From Exiguobacterium indicum HHS 31 (GTDB lineage: Bacteria; Bacillota; Bacilli; Exiguobacteriales; Exiguobacteriaceae): a stretch of 64,000 nt of DNA. Of this stretch, positions 6,959 through 16,407 are shown in pieces; positions within the stretch are counted from its first letter, which is position 1, and each line of letters starts with the position of its first letter. Where the stretch lies: assembly GCF_001939065.1 (NCBI RefSeq), contig NZ_MPSZ01000004.1:1-64000 (forward strand), in the 5' to 3' direction. The translations under genes were made by a program, and so were the position numbers. The notes below the pieces were generated by a model. That model was not told where the DNA came from, did not search any database, and saw only the letters and a list, made by a program, of their open reading frames with translations.

Positions 6959-9718
6959 ATGACATACACGCTCGATTGGCAAGCCTATACAAAACTCGCA
7001 CGACAAACCGTCGCGGAAGGGGCGGTCCTCTTACAAAATGATGGTGTGCTCCCGTTGCAACCCGCATCGACGGTCGCTGTCTTCGGACGTAATCAGTTCA
7101 ACTACTATAAAAGTGGCACAGGATCAGGCGGGATGGTCAACGTCACGAACGTCGTCAGTCCGCTCGACATGCTACGCGAAGACGTAACGCTGAATGCAGA
7201 CGTCCTCAAGGCGTACGAAAACTGGCTTGAAGACCATCCGTTTGACCAAGGTGAAGGTTGGGCAGCCGAGCCGTGGTCGCAAGAAGAGATGCCGCTTGAC
7301 GCGACACTCGTTCAGCAAGCAGCGCTTGACTCCGATGTTGCCTTGATCATGATTGGTCGTACGGCTGGGGAAGACCGCGACAATACAGCGGATCCAGGGA
7401 GTTATTTTTTAACGGAGACGGAACAGGAGATGCTCCGACTCGTGACGACACACTTCAAACAAACCGTCGTCGTCTTGAACGTCGGGAATATCATCGATAT
7501 GCGCTGGGTCGAAGAGACGGCGCCAAGTGCCATTCTTTACGCGTGGCAAGGAGGAATGGAAGGCGGAACTGGACTGAGTGATCTCTTGCTCGGACGTGTC
7601 TCGCCGTCAGGGAAACTACCGGATACGATCGTTCGTTCACTCGATGATTATCCGTCAACACCACACTTCGGTCATGCTGATCGCGCGTTGTATCAAGAAG
7701 ACATCTATGTCGGGTACCGTTATTTCGAGACGTTCGCACCGGAAGCGGTCTTGTATCCGTTCGGTTATGGATTATCGTATACGTCGTTCGACCTTACGAC
7801 AGACGTGACGACGTCAGCTGATGCTTGGACGGTGACGGCGACGGTGACGAATACCGGTCAGACGAGCGGGAAGGAAGTCGTACAAGGTTATCTCGAGAAA
7901 CCACAAGGACAACTCGGGAACCCGACGCGTCAACTCGTTACGTTCGGTAAGACAAAAGAACTCGCACCAGGCGAGCAAGAATCTCTCACACTCGTCGTAC
8001 CGTTCGCCTCGTTTGCGAGTTATGACGATAGTGGCGTTACCGGGCATAAGTCGTCTTATGTCGTCGAACCCGGCACGTATCAGTTGTATCTCGGAACGAA
8101 CGTCCGGTCGGCGGTTCCAGTCGCAAGCCATTCCGTCGAGACGCTTGACGTCACGGACGTCTTAACGGAGAACATGGCACCGGTGACGGCGTTTGAACGC
8201 ATCAAACCACAAGCGACCGAAACGGGATATACGGTGACGTATGAAGCGACACCACTACGGACAATCGATCCGGAACAACGTCGTCAACAGGAGCGTCCTG
8301 TTGAACGGACGCAGACGGAAGATGCCGGTTGGAAGTTACGCGACGTCAAAGAAGGACGGGTCACGCTCGAGACGTTTCTCGATCAATTGACGGATGCGGA
8401 TCTCGCAGCAATCGTCCGGGGCGAAGGGATGAACTCACCGCGCGTCACACCGGGAACGGCGGGCGCCTTCGGTGGCGTGACGACAGAACTCGAAGCACTT
8501 GGCATTCCAGCAGGCTGTTGTGCGGATGGTCCGTCTGGGATCCGGATGGATATCGGAACGAAAGCCTTCTCGTTACCGAATGGAACGTTGCTTGCCTCGA
8601 CGTTTAATACGACGTTGATTGCCGATTTATTTGAGATGACAGGTCTTGAGTTACGGAAAAACGAGATTGATACGTTGCTTGGACCCGGGATGAACCTCCA
8701 CCGTCATCCACTCAACGGACGGAACTTCGAGTATTTCTCGGAAGATTCGTATCTGACTGGAAAAATGGCCGTGGCACAGCTCGACGGGATGCACCGGGTT
8801 GGTGTGACGGGAACGTTGAAACACTTCAGTGCCAACAACCAAGAGTTCCACCGACACGATCTGGATTCAATCGTATCAGAACGGGCGTTGCGTGAGTTGT
8901 ACCTGAAAGGGTTCGAGATGGCCGTCAAGGACGGGAAAGCCTACTCGATCATGACGACGTATGGTGCCGTCAATGGGATCTGGACTGCCGGCTTATATGA
9001 TCAGAACACACGTATTTTGCGCGATGAGTGGGGCTTTGACGGAATCATCATGACCGACTGGTGGGCGAAGATCAATGCGGAAGGAACGGAAGCAAATCGT
9101 CAGCAAACGGCGACGATGGTCCGTTCGCAAAACGATCTCTATATGGTCGTCGGTGAACCGGGAACGAATCCGTTTGAGGATGACACGTTGACGGCTCTCG
9201 CTGACGGAACACTTCGACGTTCCGAGTTACTGCGGAGTGCTGCGAACATCTGTCAGTTCCTGTTACGCTCACCAGTCATGGACCGTGTGATGGGAACAGG
9301 ATCACCGGTCGAAGTTCTCGGAGCTCCGATTGAAGAAGAGACGCTTGAAGAGCAAGCGGTCTCGCACCAACGCCTCGTCAGTGGAGATGCGTTCCCGTTA
9401 ACGGACGTCACGACGACAACAGGCAGCAGTCATGTCTTCGCTGTCACGGCGGAAGAGACAGGGATGTATCAGGTCACGTTGACGGCACGTTCGAATGCTG
9501 GTGAACTGGCGCAGATGCCAGTGACGTTGTTTGCGAACAACATGCCGGTCGCGACCTTTACCTTCAACGGAACGAACGGCGAGTGGGTCAGTCAGACGAA
9601 GGACGTCTTCGTCTTCAACCCACACAACTATCTGAAACTCTACTTTGCACTCGGTGGTCTCGAGTTAAAAGAGTTGACGTTTATGCTTGCGGAATCGTTT
9701 CATATGAAGAACGGCTGA
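6959..9718 (+). CDS. Glycoside hydrolase family 3 beta-glycosidase with permuted domain order
   Basis: 919 residues, no signal peptide, so intracellular. The order is reversed from common GH3 enzymes. The (alpha/beta) C-terminal-type sandwich comes first (about 1-280, with EGAVLLQNDGVLPL), then a fibronectin-III-like domain (about 290-375). The TIM-barrel catalytic domain follows (about 450-780), and a beta-sandwich tail (about 810-919) ends the protein. The nucleophile is D700 in GFDGIIMTDWW; GPGMNLHRHPLNGRNFEYFSED is split here only by position and marks the sugar-binding region. Domain-swapped GH3 beta-glucosidases are known in Ruminococcus and Butyrivibrio. It probably cleaves beta-glucosides or related oligosaccharides delivered to the cytoplasm. 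It is second in an operon with an esterase under a LacI-type operator. Confidence 0.88.
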   Translation: MTYTLDWQAYTKLARQTVAEGAVLLQNDGVLPLQPASTVAVFGRNQFNYYKSGTGSGGMVNVTNVVSPLDMLREDVTLNADVLKAYENWLEDHPFDQGEGWAAEPWSQEEMPLDATLVQQAALDSDVALIMIGRTAGEDRDNTADPGSYFLTETEQEMLRLVTTHFKQTVVVLNVGNIIDMRWVEETAPSAILYAWQGGMEGGTGLSDLLLGRVSPSGKLPDTIVRSLDDYPSTPHFGHADRALYQEDIYVGYRYFETFAPEAVLYPFGYGLSYTSFDLTTDVTTSADAWTVTATVTNTGQTSGKEVVQGYLEKPQGQLGNPTRQLVTFGKTKELAPGEQESLTLVVPFASFASYDDSGVTGHKSSYVVEPGTYQLYLGTNVRSAVPVASHSVETLDVTDVLTENMAPVTAFERIKPQATETGYTVTYEATPLRTIDPEQRRQQERPVERTQTEDAGWKLRDVKEGRVTLETFLDQLTDADLAAIVRGEGMNSPRVTPGTAGAFGGVTTELEALGIPAGCCADGPSGIRMDIGTKAFSLPNGTLLASTFNTTLIADLFEMTGLELRKNEIDTLLGPGMNLHRHPLNGRNFEYFSEDSYLTGKMAVAQLDGMHRVGVTGTLKHFSANNQEFHRHDLDSIVSERALRELYLKGFEMAVKDGKAYSIMTTYGAVNGIWTAGLYDQNTRILRDEWGFDGIIMTDWWAKINAEGTEANRQQTATMVRSQNDLYMVVGEPGTNPFEDDTLTALADGTLRRSELLRSAANICQFLLRSPVMDRVMGTGSPVEVLGAPIEEETLEEQAVSHQRLVSGDAFPLTDVTTTTGSSHVFAVTAEETGMYQVTLTARSNAGELAQMPVTLFANNMPVATFTFNGTNGEWVSQTKDVFVFNPHNYLKLYFALGGLELKELTFMLAESFHMKNG

Positions 9719-9749
9719 TTAGATTAGCCGGACGGAAAGGACGGATTGC

Positions 9750-10262
9750 GTGCAGTTTTCCATCATCAAAAAACGGGTCGAGCAACTGCTCGCCCCGTCG
9801 CTACAGGGACGGATTGCTTTTCATGCAGCTGTCTACCGGATTCAAGATAGTCCTAGTCGCGTTTGGATGACGTTTGACGGAGAAGAGATTCTCGGAGCAG
9901 ACGACTTTCACTTCGAGCGGGAAGTCGAGCGGCGTTATGCATTACAAGCTGCACAGTTACCGGAAAAACCAGCCGGATCGTTATGGCAGTCCGACTGGTT
10001 GAAGCAGTCGCATGCGTTATCCGCTGAGATCGAACGACAGGTCAAACAAGACGGGTACATGGAGAACTACGAGATGCAACAGGACTTGTTGCAGTACCCG
10101 AACCTTGCGTTTGAACAAGCGATTGTTCATCCACATCCTTTCATTCGTGGTATCGCACGGCTCGATCGGCGACTCGGCAAACGGCGCTTCCTGTTGCTGA
10201 CGCATCAGTCTGACTTTGAACAATGGTGTGCAGATACGCGGCAAACCGTCGAACACTGGTGA
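9750..10262 (+). CDS. SF0329-like small conserved protein
   Basis: 170 residues from a GTG start preceded by GAAAGG. The N-terminus (IIKKRVEQLLAPSLQGRI, then VWMTFDGEEIL) resembles the SF0329 family of uncharacterised bacterial proteins as I remember it. No signal peptide or membrane segment. It is 31 bases after the GH3 gene, so probably the last gene of that operon, although a sugar-related role is not supported by its sequence. Function unknown. Confidence 0.6.
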   Translation: MQFSIIKKRVEQLLAPSLQGRIAFHAAVYRIQDSPSRVWMTFDGEEILGADDFHFEREVERRYALQAAQLPEKPAGSLWQSDWLKQSHALSAEIERQVKQDGYMENYEMQQDLLQYPNLAFEQAIVHPHPFIRGIARLDRRLGKRRFLLLTHQSDFEQWCADTRQTVEHW

Positions 10263-10269
10263 TACGAAA

Positions 10270-10304
10270 AAAGCACGCTTCCTCAAGACGAGGAGGCGTG
10301 CTTT
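10270..10304. terminator. Bidirectional terminator between convergent genes
   Basis: A 15-bp stem, 10270-10284 paired with 10290-10304, with A-run and T-run on opposite sides. It can serve both the plus-strand operon and the minus-strand dus gene. Confidence 0.85.
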
Positions 10305-10308
10305 GCTG

Positions 10309-11304
10309 TTAAATTGAAAACGAGTTGACCTCGTGAATTCCTTCTTCTTCAACGAAGGCGTCGAGTAAGGCACGCACTTCGTCCGTTGAGTTCGTCTCCA
10401 TCAATTTGACCCGCAGTTCACTCGCACCGCGGAATCCGCGGACGTAAATCTTGAAGAACCGGCGTAATGGCTTGAAGAGACGGGGCTCGAATTGAGCCGA
10501 GTAATGATCGTGCAGATCGAGCTGGAGACGTAACAAATCGAGGAGTTCTTGGCTCGAATGTTCTTTTTTCTCGACTTCGAATGCAAACGGGTTGTGGAAG
10601 ATCCCGCGACCAATCATGACACCGTCGACACCGTACTTCTCGACGAGTTCAAGACCGTGTTGGCGATCGTTGATATCCCCATTGATTGTCAGTAACGTTT
10701 GTGGTGCGATCTCATCGCGTAACTTCTTGATTTCCGGAATCAATTCGAAGTGTGCTGGAACGGCGCTCATCTCTTTACGTGTCCGGAGGTGAATCGAGAG
10801 GTTCGCGATATCTTGTTCGAGGATGTGGCGCAACCAATCGTGCCACTCTTCGACCTTCGTGTAGCCGAGACGCGTTTTGACGCTGACCGGGAGACCGCCC
10901 GCTTTTGCAGCTTGGATCAGTTCAGCCGCGACTTCCGGACGATTGATCAAGCCGGAGCCTTTTCCGTTCACAGCGACGTTATGGACGGGACAGCCCATGT
11001 TGATGTCGATCCCGCTAAAGCCCATCTCTGCCATGCCGATGCTCATTTCGCGGAAATATTCCGGTTTGTCGCCCCAGATGTGAGCGACCATTGGTTGTTC
11101 ATCCTCCGTGAACTCGAGACGTCCGCGGACGCTCTGCTTGCCTTTCGGATGACAATAGCTTTCTGTATTCGTAAATTCCGTGAAGAAGACGTCCGGACGC
11201 GCCGCTTTTGCGACGACATGGCGGAAGACGACGTCGGTGACGTCTTCCATCGGTGCTAAGACGAAAAATGGTCGTGGTAAGTCCTGCCAAAAGTTCTTTT
11301 TCAT
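10309..11304 (-). CDS. tRNA-dihydrouridine synthase
   Basis: 331 residues of the FMN-dependent Dus TIM-barrel family, which reduces uridine to dihydrouridine in tRNA D-loops using NAD(P)H. The N-terminal FMN motif is [12 protein letters not shown]. The catalytic Cys is C105 in [10 protein letters not shown], followed by KGSGLI. Substrate-binding SVKTRLGY and the phosphate-binding [12 protein letters not shown] are present, and a helical RNA-binding C-terminal domain follows. This Bacillota subgroup is a second Dus class separate from DusB. It is a single-gene unit with its own terminator. Confidence 0.88.
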   Translation of the reverse strand: MKKNFWQDLPRPFFVLAPMEDVTDVVFRHVVAKAARPDVFFTEFTNTESYCHPKGKQSVRGRLEFTEDEQPMVAHIWGDKPEYFREMSIGMAEMGFSGIDINMGCPVHNVAVNGKGSGLINRPEVAAELIQAAKAGGLPVSVKTRLGYTKVEEWHDWLRHILEQDIANLSIHLRTRKEMSAVPAHFELIPEIKKLRDEIAPQTLLTINGDINDRQHGLELVEKYGVDGVMIGRGIFHNPFAFEVEKKEHSSQELLDLLRLQLDLHDHYSAQFEPRLFKPLRRFFKIYVRGFRGASELRVKLMETNSTDEVRALLDAFVEEEGIHEVNSFSI

Positions 11305-11534
11305 AGTATATTAAACCCTTTCCTTAAGGTAATGCACATGTGTGGTTAAAGAATTTCATCAACTATACACTTTAAGCGCTCTGGCTAAAAAGTGCAAGTA
11401 AGGGATGCGATTCACTAGATGCAGGAGGGAATGAAGGAAATAAGAGAAAGTTGGACGGAGGTAGTTTCCAGATATTGAATCTTTTCCGTCGATGATCGCG
11501 TAAATGAGACTATACACTAAAGGAGGAGACCGGG

Positions 11535-12029
11535 ATGCATACACTCTATATGAAAGAAAAAGCGTTTAGTTTACGTGGACGATTCTCGATTCAAGACGAG
11601 GCAGGGCACGACGCCTATCACATCGAGGGCAGTTTTATGAAACTTCCGAAGTCGTTCAGCGTGACGAACCGAGATGGAGAGGAAGTCGCGGAAATCACGA
11701 AGAAGACGTTCAGTTTCCGACCGGTCTTTTATGTCGAAGCAGCAGGGCAATCGTTTGAAATCATTAAAGAGTTCACGTTCTTCAAGGACCGCTATACAAT
11801 CAACTCGGATCAATTCGAAGTGACGGGCGACTGGTGGGATGTTGATTTTGAGGTCTTACAACAAGGGAAACGGATTGGTCGCGTGCAGAAGAAATGGATC
11901 TCTTGGACCGATCAGTACATCATTGAAGTCGAAGATGAAGCAATGGAAGAATTGTTGATCGCCCTCGTCGTCGCGATTGATTGCGTCAAGGCGGAGGAAA
12001 GTTCGAACTCTACATCTTTCATTGATTAA
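11535..12029 (+). CDS. LURP-one-related (YxjI-like) protein
   Basis: 164 residues with a tubby-like beta-barrel signature: MYxKEKxFSLRGRFSIxD at the start, repeated beta-hairpins, and a C-terminal hydrophobic helix (LLIALVVAIDCV). This matches the LURP-one-related family; the bacterial members such as YxjI have no settled function. The start follows AAAGGAGGAG. The 230-bp upstream region shows TATACACT twice (near 11365 and 11513) but no clear sigma-A promoter that I could assign. A Nudix gene follows after 18 bases, so co-transcription is likely. Confidence 0.8.
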   Translation: MHTLYMKEKAFSLRGRFSIQDEAGHDAYHIEGSFMKLPKSFSVTNRDGEEVAEITKKTFSFRPVFYVEAAGQSFEIIKEFTFFKDRYTINSDQFEVTGDWWDVDFEVLQQGKRIGRVQKKWISWTDQYIIEVEDEAMEELLIALVVAIDCVKAEESSNSTSFID

Positions 12030-12047
12030 AAAGGAGCAGGATTTAGA

Positions 12048-12569
12048 ATGGAACAGTGGGACGTATACACAGCAGATCGTAAGAAAACAGGACGGCTCTG
12101 GCAACGGGGAACGCCACATACAGCCGGCGATTATCACATGACGATTCACGTCTGTGTCTTTAACGCAAAAGGAGAGATGCTCGTCCAACAACGGCAACCG
12201 TTCAAATCCGGTTGGCCGAACATGTGGGATGTGACGGTCGGGGGCAGTGCGATCAGTGGGGATACGAGTCAGATGGCAGCGCAACGGGAACTGTCGGAAG
12301 AGCTCGGACTCGACATCGATTTCACAGGCATTCGTCCCCATCTGACGATTCCGTTTGAAATCGGTTTTGATGATTATTATCTCGTCGAGCAGGAAGTGGA
12401 TTTGACGACGTTGACGCTACAGGAAGAAGAAGTCCAACGCGTCGCTTGGATGACAGAAGAAGCCATCGTCAACGGAATCGAAGAAGGATGGTTCATCGGT
12501 TATCATGAATCATTGATTCGACTGTTGTTTGCCCTTCGCCATAGTTACGGCGCGCATAACGAAGCATAA
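12048..12569 (+). CDS. Nudix hydrolase (IPP-isomerase-like subgroup)
   Basis: 173 residues. The Nudix box is GGSAISGDTSQ followed by AAQRELSEELGL, with the RE..EE metal ligands intact. The N-terminus (MEQWDVYTADRKKTGR, then HVCVFNAKGEMLVQQR) matches the YfcD/IDI-like group of Nudix proteins. It probably hydrolyses a nucleoside-diphosphate derivative; substrate unknown. It follows the LURP-one gene closely and ends in a strong terminator. Confidence 0.85.
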   Translation: MEQWDVYTADRKKTGRLWQRGTPHTAGDYHMTIHVCVFNAKGEMLVQQRQPFKSGWPNMWDVTVGGSAISGDTSQMAAQRELSEELGLDIDFTGIRPHLTIPFEIGFDDYYLVEQEVDLTTLTLQEEEVQRVAWMTEEAIVNGIEEGWFIGYHESLIRLLFALRHSYGAHNEA

Positions 12570-12573
12570 AAAT

Positions 12574-12601
12574 AAGCCCTTCCGGTGATTCGGAAGGGCT
12601 T
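12574..12601. terminator. Terminator hairpin between convergent genes
   Basis: AAGCCCTTCCG (12574-12584) pairs perfectly with CGGAAGGGCTT (12591-12601). It lies between the Nudix gene and the convergent MFS gene, whose stop is ten bases further on. Confidence 0.8.
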
Positions 12602-12610
12602 GTTGCTTGA

Positions 12611-13834
12611 TTAAGCGGATTTTTGAAGTGTATCCGTCTGTTTTGGTTTTGTTTCTGGTAAGAAGAACGTGAAGAACAGATACACGGAACAGCAGAGGAA
12701 GAAGACGATCATTGAGACCGTATATCCCGCATGTCCGAGTGCGTAACTCCAAATGATCGTAAAGATCGTCTGCGTCGCATAAGCGATTGCCCAGAAGAGG
12801 CCGAATAAAACGGTGATCTTTTGCGGTGTCATCCCTTTTCGTTCGTGTGCCAAGTTCATGAAGATCGGATACTGGATGTACATCGCAAATCCAGAAATGA
12901 ACGCAAAGACATATGAAACGAGTGGCGAGATGTTTCCGAACAAGACGGTGACGAGGAAACTCGCGATCATGACCGTCCCGCTGATCAACAGAATCGGTTT
13001 ACGAGGTGTCCCTTTGTTACCGATCCGCAGACCGACGAACGTACCGACGATTCCGGCACCGGAGACCAACAGGTTGACGAGCGAACCGTTCAACTGCGTA
13101 TACGTATCGAACACAGGTTTCAAGCCAACGAGCGATAAGATATAGAGCGTCAAGAAACCGCCGAAGGCAACCGCATATTTCCAGAGGAACGGATCGCGGA
13201 CAGCATCTCCGTAACCGTAAGGCGTTTCGTCCGCGTCCGGAGCATCGTTCAACTCGAACGACTCACTACCGATCCACCACGCGAAGAAGAGGATCGCTGT
13301 TAGACTCGCGAAGATCGTCAACGTTAGTTTCCAGTCACTGACGAACTGATCAGCGAACAAGGTGAACAAGAGCGAAACAACGAATGCACCGACGTTATAG
13401 GAAACAGTGTTGAAGGCGTTGATCCGTAATTTTTCAGCCGGATCTTGGACGTAACGTGTCACGACCGGGTTCATGTAGACGATGACCATTGAACCACCGA
13501 GTCCCATGACCATGCGAGCGACCGTATACGCCCAGTAGTTCGGTAGGTAGATGGCGACGATCGACATCATCAGGAAGAACAGTGCGAGTAACGGTGCTTT
13601 TTTCGGACCGAGCTTCATCAAGATGAGCGCGGCGAGAATGTTGGCGAAGACACGCGCCGTCGTAATCGAATAATTGACGAGTTGTGAGATGAGGGGGTCA
13701 ACGGTCTGATTGCCGAAGAAATGCGCCGTGATTTGTGGCGTCAATGATGAACCCGCGACCCAGTTCATGGCGAAGGTCGCATAGGCGAACCAGAGGACGA
13801 TCATCATGAAATAGCCTTTTTTTGTGGTAGACAT
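12611..13834 (-). CDS. Major facilitator superfamily transporter
   Basis: 407 residues from the ATG at 13834, which follows GAAGGG; an earlier in-frame ATG at 13867 has no such site. About twelve transmembrane segments are apparent, with a polar central loop near residue 200 (SESFELNDAPDADETPYG). The N-terminal half has the MFS-like stretch LMKLGPKKAPLLAL after helix 2. The family resembles NarK/CynX-type anion or organic-acid carriers in layout, but I cannot name a substrate. It stands alone; the 178 bp upstream shows no operator I can support. Confidence 0.75.
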   Translation of the reverse strand: MSTTKKGYFMMIVLWFAYATFAMNWVAGSSLTPQITAHFFGNQTVDPLISQLVNYSITTARVFANILAALILMKLGPKKAPLLALFFLMMSIVAIYLPNYWAYTVARMVMGLGGSMVIVYMNPVVTRYVQDPAEKLRINAFNTVSYNVGAFVVSLLFTLFADQFVSDWKLTLTIFASLTAILFFAWWIGSESFELNDAPDADETPYGYGDAVRDPFLWKYAVAFGGFLTLYILSLVGLKPVFDTYTQLNGSLVNLLVSGAGIVGTFVGLRIGNKGTPRKPILLISGTVMIASFLVTVLFGNISPLVSYVFAFISGFAMYIQYPIFMNLAHERKGMTPQKITVLFGLFWAIAYATQTIFTIIWSYALGHAGYTVSMIVFFLCCSVYLFFTFFLPETKPKQTDTLQKSA

Positions 13835-14012
13835 AAAAATCCCTTCTTTTCTGAAGTTCCGTTTCATACCTGAATCGAAAACTACTTAACTTTATTATCA
13901 ATTCGTTTAATATAAAGCCGTTTCGAAGGGAAGTAAAATAGATAGTTCTTATGCTTTTCATAAGTAAAAAGAATAGATTATATCAAGTCATATGCCTAAA
14001 ATGAATAGATTT

Positions 14013-14552
14013 TCAAAAAGCTTCCAAGTGTTCGACGATTGTTTGTTGCTGAATACGTGTCACCTTAAAAATATCCGGATTCTTCAGCTGTAAACTTTCT
14101 TCGAATCCAAACGTAGGGTCAATCGAATGCAGATATAAAGATAACAAATTCCCATGTGTCACGAGAATGGAACCATCATGCTGTTGCAACGCTTCTTCAA
14201 CGACACGCGTGATGCGCTTAGTTGCTATCCAGCTAGATTCACCACCAGGACACGTATAGTCTGGATCGATGAACGTTCGACGAAGATGGTCCTGCCAATC
14301 GTCAAGTGGAACAGCACTTAACCGTCGCTCTTTTAAGTCCTCTTCTTGTGCAACGGGTAGTTTCAGAGCAGTCGCAAGTGGTTGAATCGAGTCGAGCGCT
14401 CGGCGATACGGACTCGAAATAAGGTGTGGGATTGGAAGATCAAATAACTGCGTACACAGTCGTTGCGCCTGTTCTTCTCCACGAGGTGTTAACGGGGCTT
14501 CCGGTGCTTGACCAGTCGTTTCACAGTGGCGAATCAAGTAAATCGTCGACAT
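14013..14552 (-). CDS. Histidine phosphatase (phosphoglycerate-mutase-like) family protein
   Basis: 179 residues. The phosphohistidine motif is LIRHCETTG, where the usual RHGE has Cys instead of Gly. The second Arg is in SSPYRRALDS, and the second His lies in LVTHGNLLSL, so the catalytic core is otherwise complete. Such proteins dephosphorylate small metabolites or act on sugar phosphates; the substrate is not evident. ATG at 14552 follows AAAGGATG. It diverges from the glycine-riboswitch unit. Confidence 0.82.
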   Translation of the reverse strand: MSTIYLIRHCETTGQAPEAPLTPRGEEQAQRLCTQLFDLPIPHLISSPYRRALDSIQPLATALKLPVAQEEDLKERRLSAVPLDDWQDHLRRTFIDPDYTCPGGESSWIATKRITRVVEEALQQHDGSILVTHGNLLSLYLHSIDPTFGFEESLQLKNPDIFKVTRIQQQTIVEHLEAF

Positions 14553-14650
14553 GAATGTTTCATCCTTTCGTGATCAAGTGGTGCTGTATGATTTCTGGAA
14601 AAGATGGTAAAGTCCTTTTCATAGATTGAAAAATCATTTTGAAAAAGGCG

Positions 14651-14679
14651 TTGACAAACGCTGTCGAGATTACTAGAAT
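14651..14679 (+). promoter_or_regulatory. Strong promoter driving the glycine riboswitch
   Basis: TTGACA (14651-14656), 17-bp spacer, TAGAAT (14674-14679). Transcription would start near 14687, just ahead of the riboswitch aptamer. Confidence 0.8.
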
Positions 14680-14754
14680 TAGAAACAATTCATCGATGCA
14701 GCGACGCATCGGATAATCAAATAAAGAGAAAGCTATGATTGTCATGGGTCACAC

Positions 14755-14836
14755 TATGGCAGGAGCAGCTTCTGGAGAGACCGTGTCGACACGGCGCCGA
14801 AGGGTTCACAATCTCAGGCAAACGGACAGAAGAGTA
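14755..14836 (+). promoter_or_regulatory. Glycine riboswitch (single aptamer)
   Basis: The glycine aptamer signature is present: GGAGAGACCG at 14774, GGCGCCGAAGGG near 14793-14804, ATCTCAGGCAAACGGACAGA near 14811-14830. A second full aptamer is not visible downstream, so it is a singlet, perhaps with a ghost partner. It precedes a terminator hairpin and an amino acid permease gene, so it should sense glycine to set permease expression. The sign of regulation cannot be read from the sequence by eye. Confidence 0.85.
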
Positions 14837-14905
14837 ATCACATGCAGCGACGGGCATTCATGGAATGTCGTAGTGGCGTGTATGGGTTATTCCTTTGATT
14901 TTGTT

Positions 14906-14935
14906 GAGATTGGACATTCGTCCAGTCTCTTTTTT
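14906..14935 (+). terminator. Expression-platform terminator of the glycine riboswitch
   Basis: GAGATTGGAC (14906-14915) pairs with GTCCAGTCTC (14920-14929), followed by six Ts, and lies between the aptamer and the permease start. Confidence 0.85.
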
Positions 14936-14998
14936 CTTTTTCAGGACCGACAGAACGGTCTGAAGCGTAGAGAAACCATCACAAGGAGGAGTTCAGGT

Positions 14999-16366
14999 TT
15001 GGAACAGCAAGGATTAAAACGGGATTTATCGAATCGTCATGTACAGTTGATTGCCATTGGTGGAACGATCGGAACGGGTTTGTTTTTAGGATCAGGTAAA
15101 GCGATCCAACTCGCCGGCCCATCGATCATTTTTGCCTACTTACTCGTCGGGATCGCGATCTTCTTCGTCATGCGGGCACTTGGGGAATTGTTATTGTCAA
15201 AAGCAGGTTATCAGTCACTCACGGATATCGCAGAAGATTATCTCGGACCACGTGCCGCGTTCGTGACCGGTTGGACATATTGGTTCTGTTGGATCATGAC
15301 AGCGATGGCGGACATCATCGCCGTCGGTCTGTACGTCAAGTATTGGTTTGATATCCCGCAATGGATTCCAGCCGTTCTTGCTCTCTTGATTTTACTTAGC
15401 TTTAACTTGTTGACCGTTAAATTGTTCGGTGAACTCGAGTTTTGGTTTGCCTTGATCAAGGTCGTGACAATCCTTGCTTTGATTGGTGTCGGAATCGTCT
15501 TGCTCGCGATTGGGTTTAAAACAGACGCGGGTCCGGTGACGGTGTCGAATCTCTGGTCACATGGCGGCTGGATGCCAAATGGAATTACAGGATTCTTGCT
15601 ATCGTTCCAAATGGTCGTCTTCGCCTATGTCGGCGTTGAGCTCGTTGGGGTGTCGGCAGCAGAGACAGCGGATCCGAAGAAGAACATTCCATCCGCAATC
15701 AATAAGATTCCACTTCGGATCTTATTCTTCTATGTCGGTGCCTTACTCGTCCTCTTGATGATCAACCCATGGACAGGATTAAGTGCAACAGAGAGCCCGT
15801 TCGTCAAGACGTTCAGTCTGATTGGGATTCCGCTCGCAGCCGGAATCATCAACTTCGTCGTACTGACGTCTGCTGCTTCTGCGTGTAACAGCGGAATGTT
15901 CTCGACGAGCCGGATTCTGTATAACCTGGGAAATCAACAGCAAGCGTCGAACAAGTTCTCGAAGTTGAATAAAAATCATGTTCCAGCAAACGCCTTGTTC
16001 GTCTCGACGATCGTTGTCTCAGTCGGTGCTTTGCTCAGTAAACTGTTACCAGGGCAAGCGTTCAGTATCGTCACGACAATCAGTGCGATCTGCTTCATTT
16101 GGGTCTGGGGTGTCATCCTCGTCTGTCATCTCCGGTACAAGAAACAAAATCCGGAATTGCATGCGGCGTCGACATTCAAAGCACCATTGACACCACTCGT
16201 CAATTACCTCGTGCTTGGATTGTTTGCAGTCATTCTCGTCGTCATGCTATTTGCTGACGATACACGTCCAGCTTTGTTGCTGACACCGGTCTGGTTCCTT
16301 GGACTATTCGGACTGTATCACCTCCGGAAAAAGAAACAACAAGCAGCTAATCAAAAAAGTGCGTAA
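14999..16366 (+). CDS. cycA: Amino acid permease, CycA-like (D-serine/D-alanine/glycine)
   Basis: Start set at TTG 14999, ten bases after AAGGAGG; in-frame codons upstream belong to the riboswitch leader. The 455-residue protein is an APC-superfamily permease with about twelve membrane helices. It has the conserved first-helix motif IAIGGTIGTGLFLGSG, then GWTYWFCWIMTAMADIIAVG and the AAGE-like VSAAETADPKKNIP. Its sequence is close to CycA, the proton symporter for glycine, D-alanine and D-serine, and the glycine riboswitch upstream supports glycine as a substrate. It is a single-gene unit with a terminator at 16371. Precise substrate range is inference. Confidence 0.88.
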   Translation: MEQQGLKRDLSNRHVQLIAIGGTIGTGLFLGSGKAIQLAGPSIIFAYLLVGIAIFFVMRALGELLLSKAGYQSLTDIAEDYLGPRAAFVTGWTYWFCWIMTAMADIIAVGLYVKYWFDIPQWIPAVLALLILLSFNLLTVKLFGELEFWFALIKVVTILALIGVGIVLLAIGFKTDAGPVTVSNLWSHGGWMPNGITGFLLSFQMVVFAYVGVELVGVSAAETADPKKNIPSAINKIPLRILFFYVGALLVLLMINPWTGLSATESPFVKTFSLIGIPLAAGIINFVVLTSAASACNSGMFSTSRILYNLGNQQQASNKFSKLNKNHVPANALFVSTIVVSVGALLSKLLPGQAFSIVTTISAICFIWVWGVILVCHLRYKKQNPELHAASTFKAPLTPLVNYLVLGLFAVILVVMLFADDTRPALLLTPVWFLGLFGLYHLRKKKQQAANQKSA

Positions 16367-16370
16367 GCCA

Positions 16371-16407
16371 AAACAAGCCGGTTGGATCTAATCCGACCGG
16401 CTTGTTT
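16371..16407. terminator. Bidirectional terminator between permease and photolyase genes
   Basis: A 17-bp perfect stem, 16371-16387 paired with 16391-16407, with a three-base loop. The right arm reaches the stop codon of the convergent gene. Confidence 0.85.

Noticed and set aside
10750-11259. Long plus-strand frame of 169 codons over the dus gene
   Set aside because: It mirrors the well-supported dus coding frame; amino acid use looks like an antisense shadow and it has no ribosome binding site.
14735-14998. N-terminal extension of the CycA frame to an ATG at 14735
   Set aside because: The extension reads through the glycine riboswitch and terminator; the TTG at 14999 has an AAGGAGG site and fits the family N-terminus.
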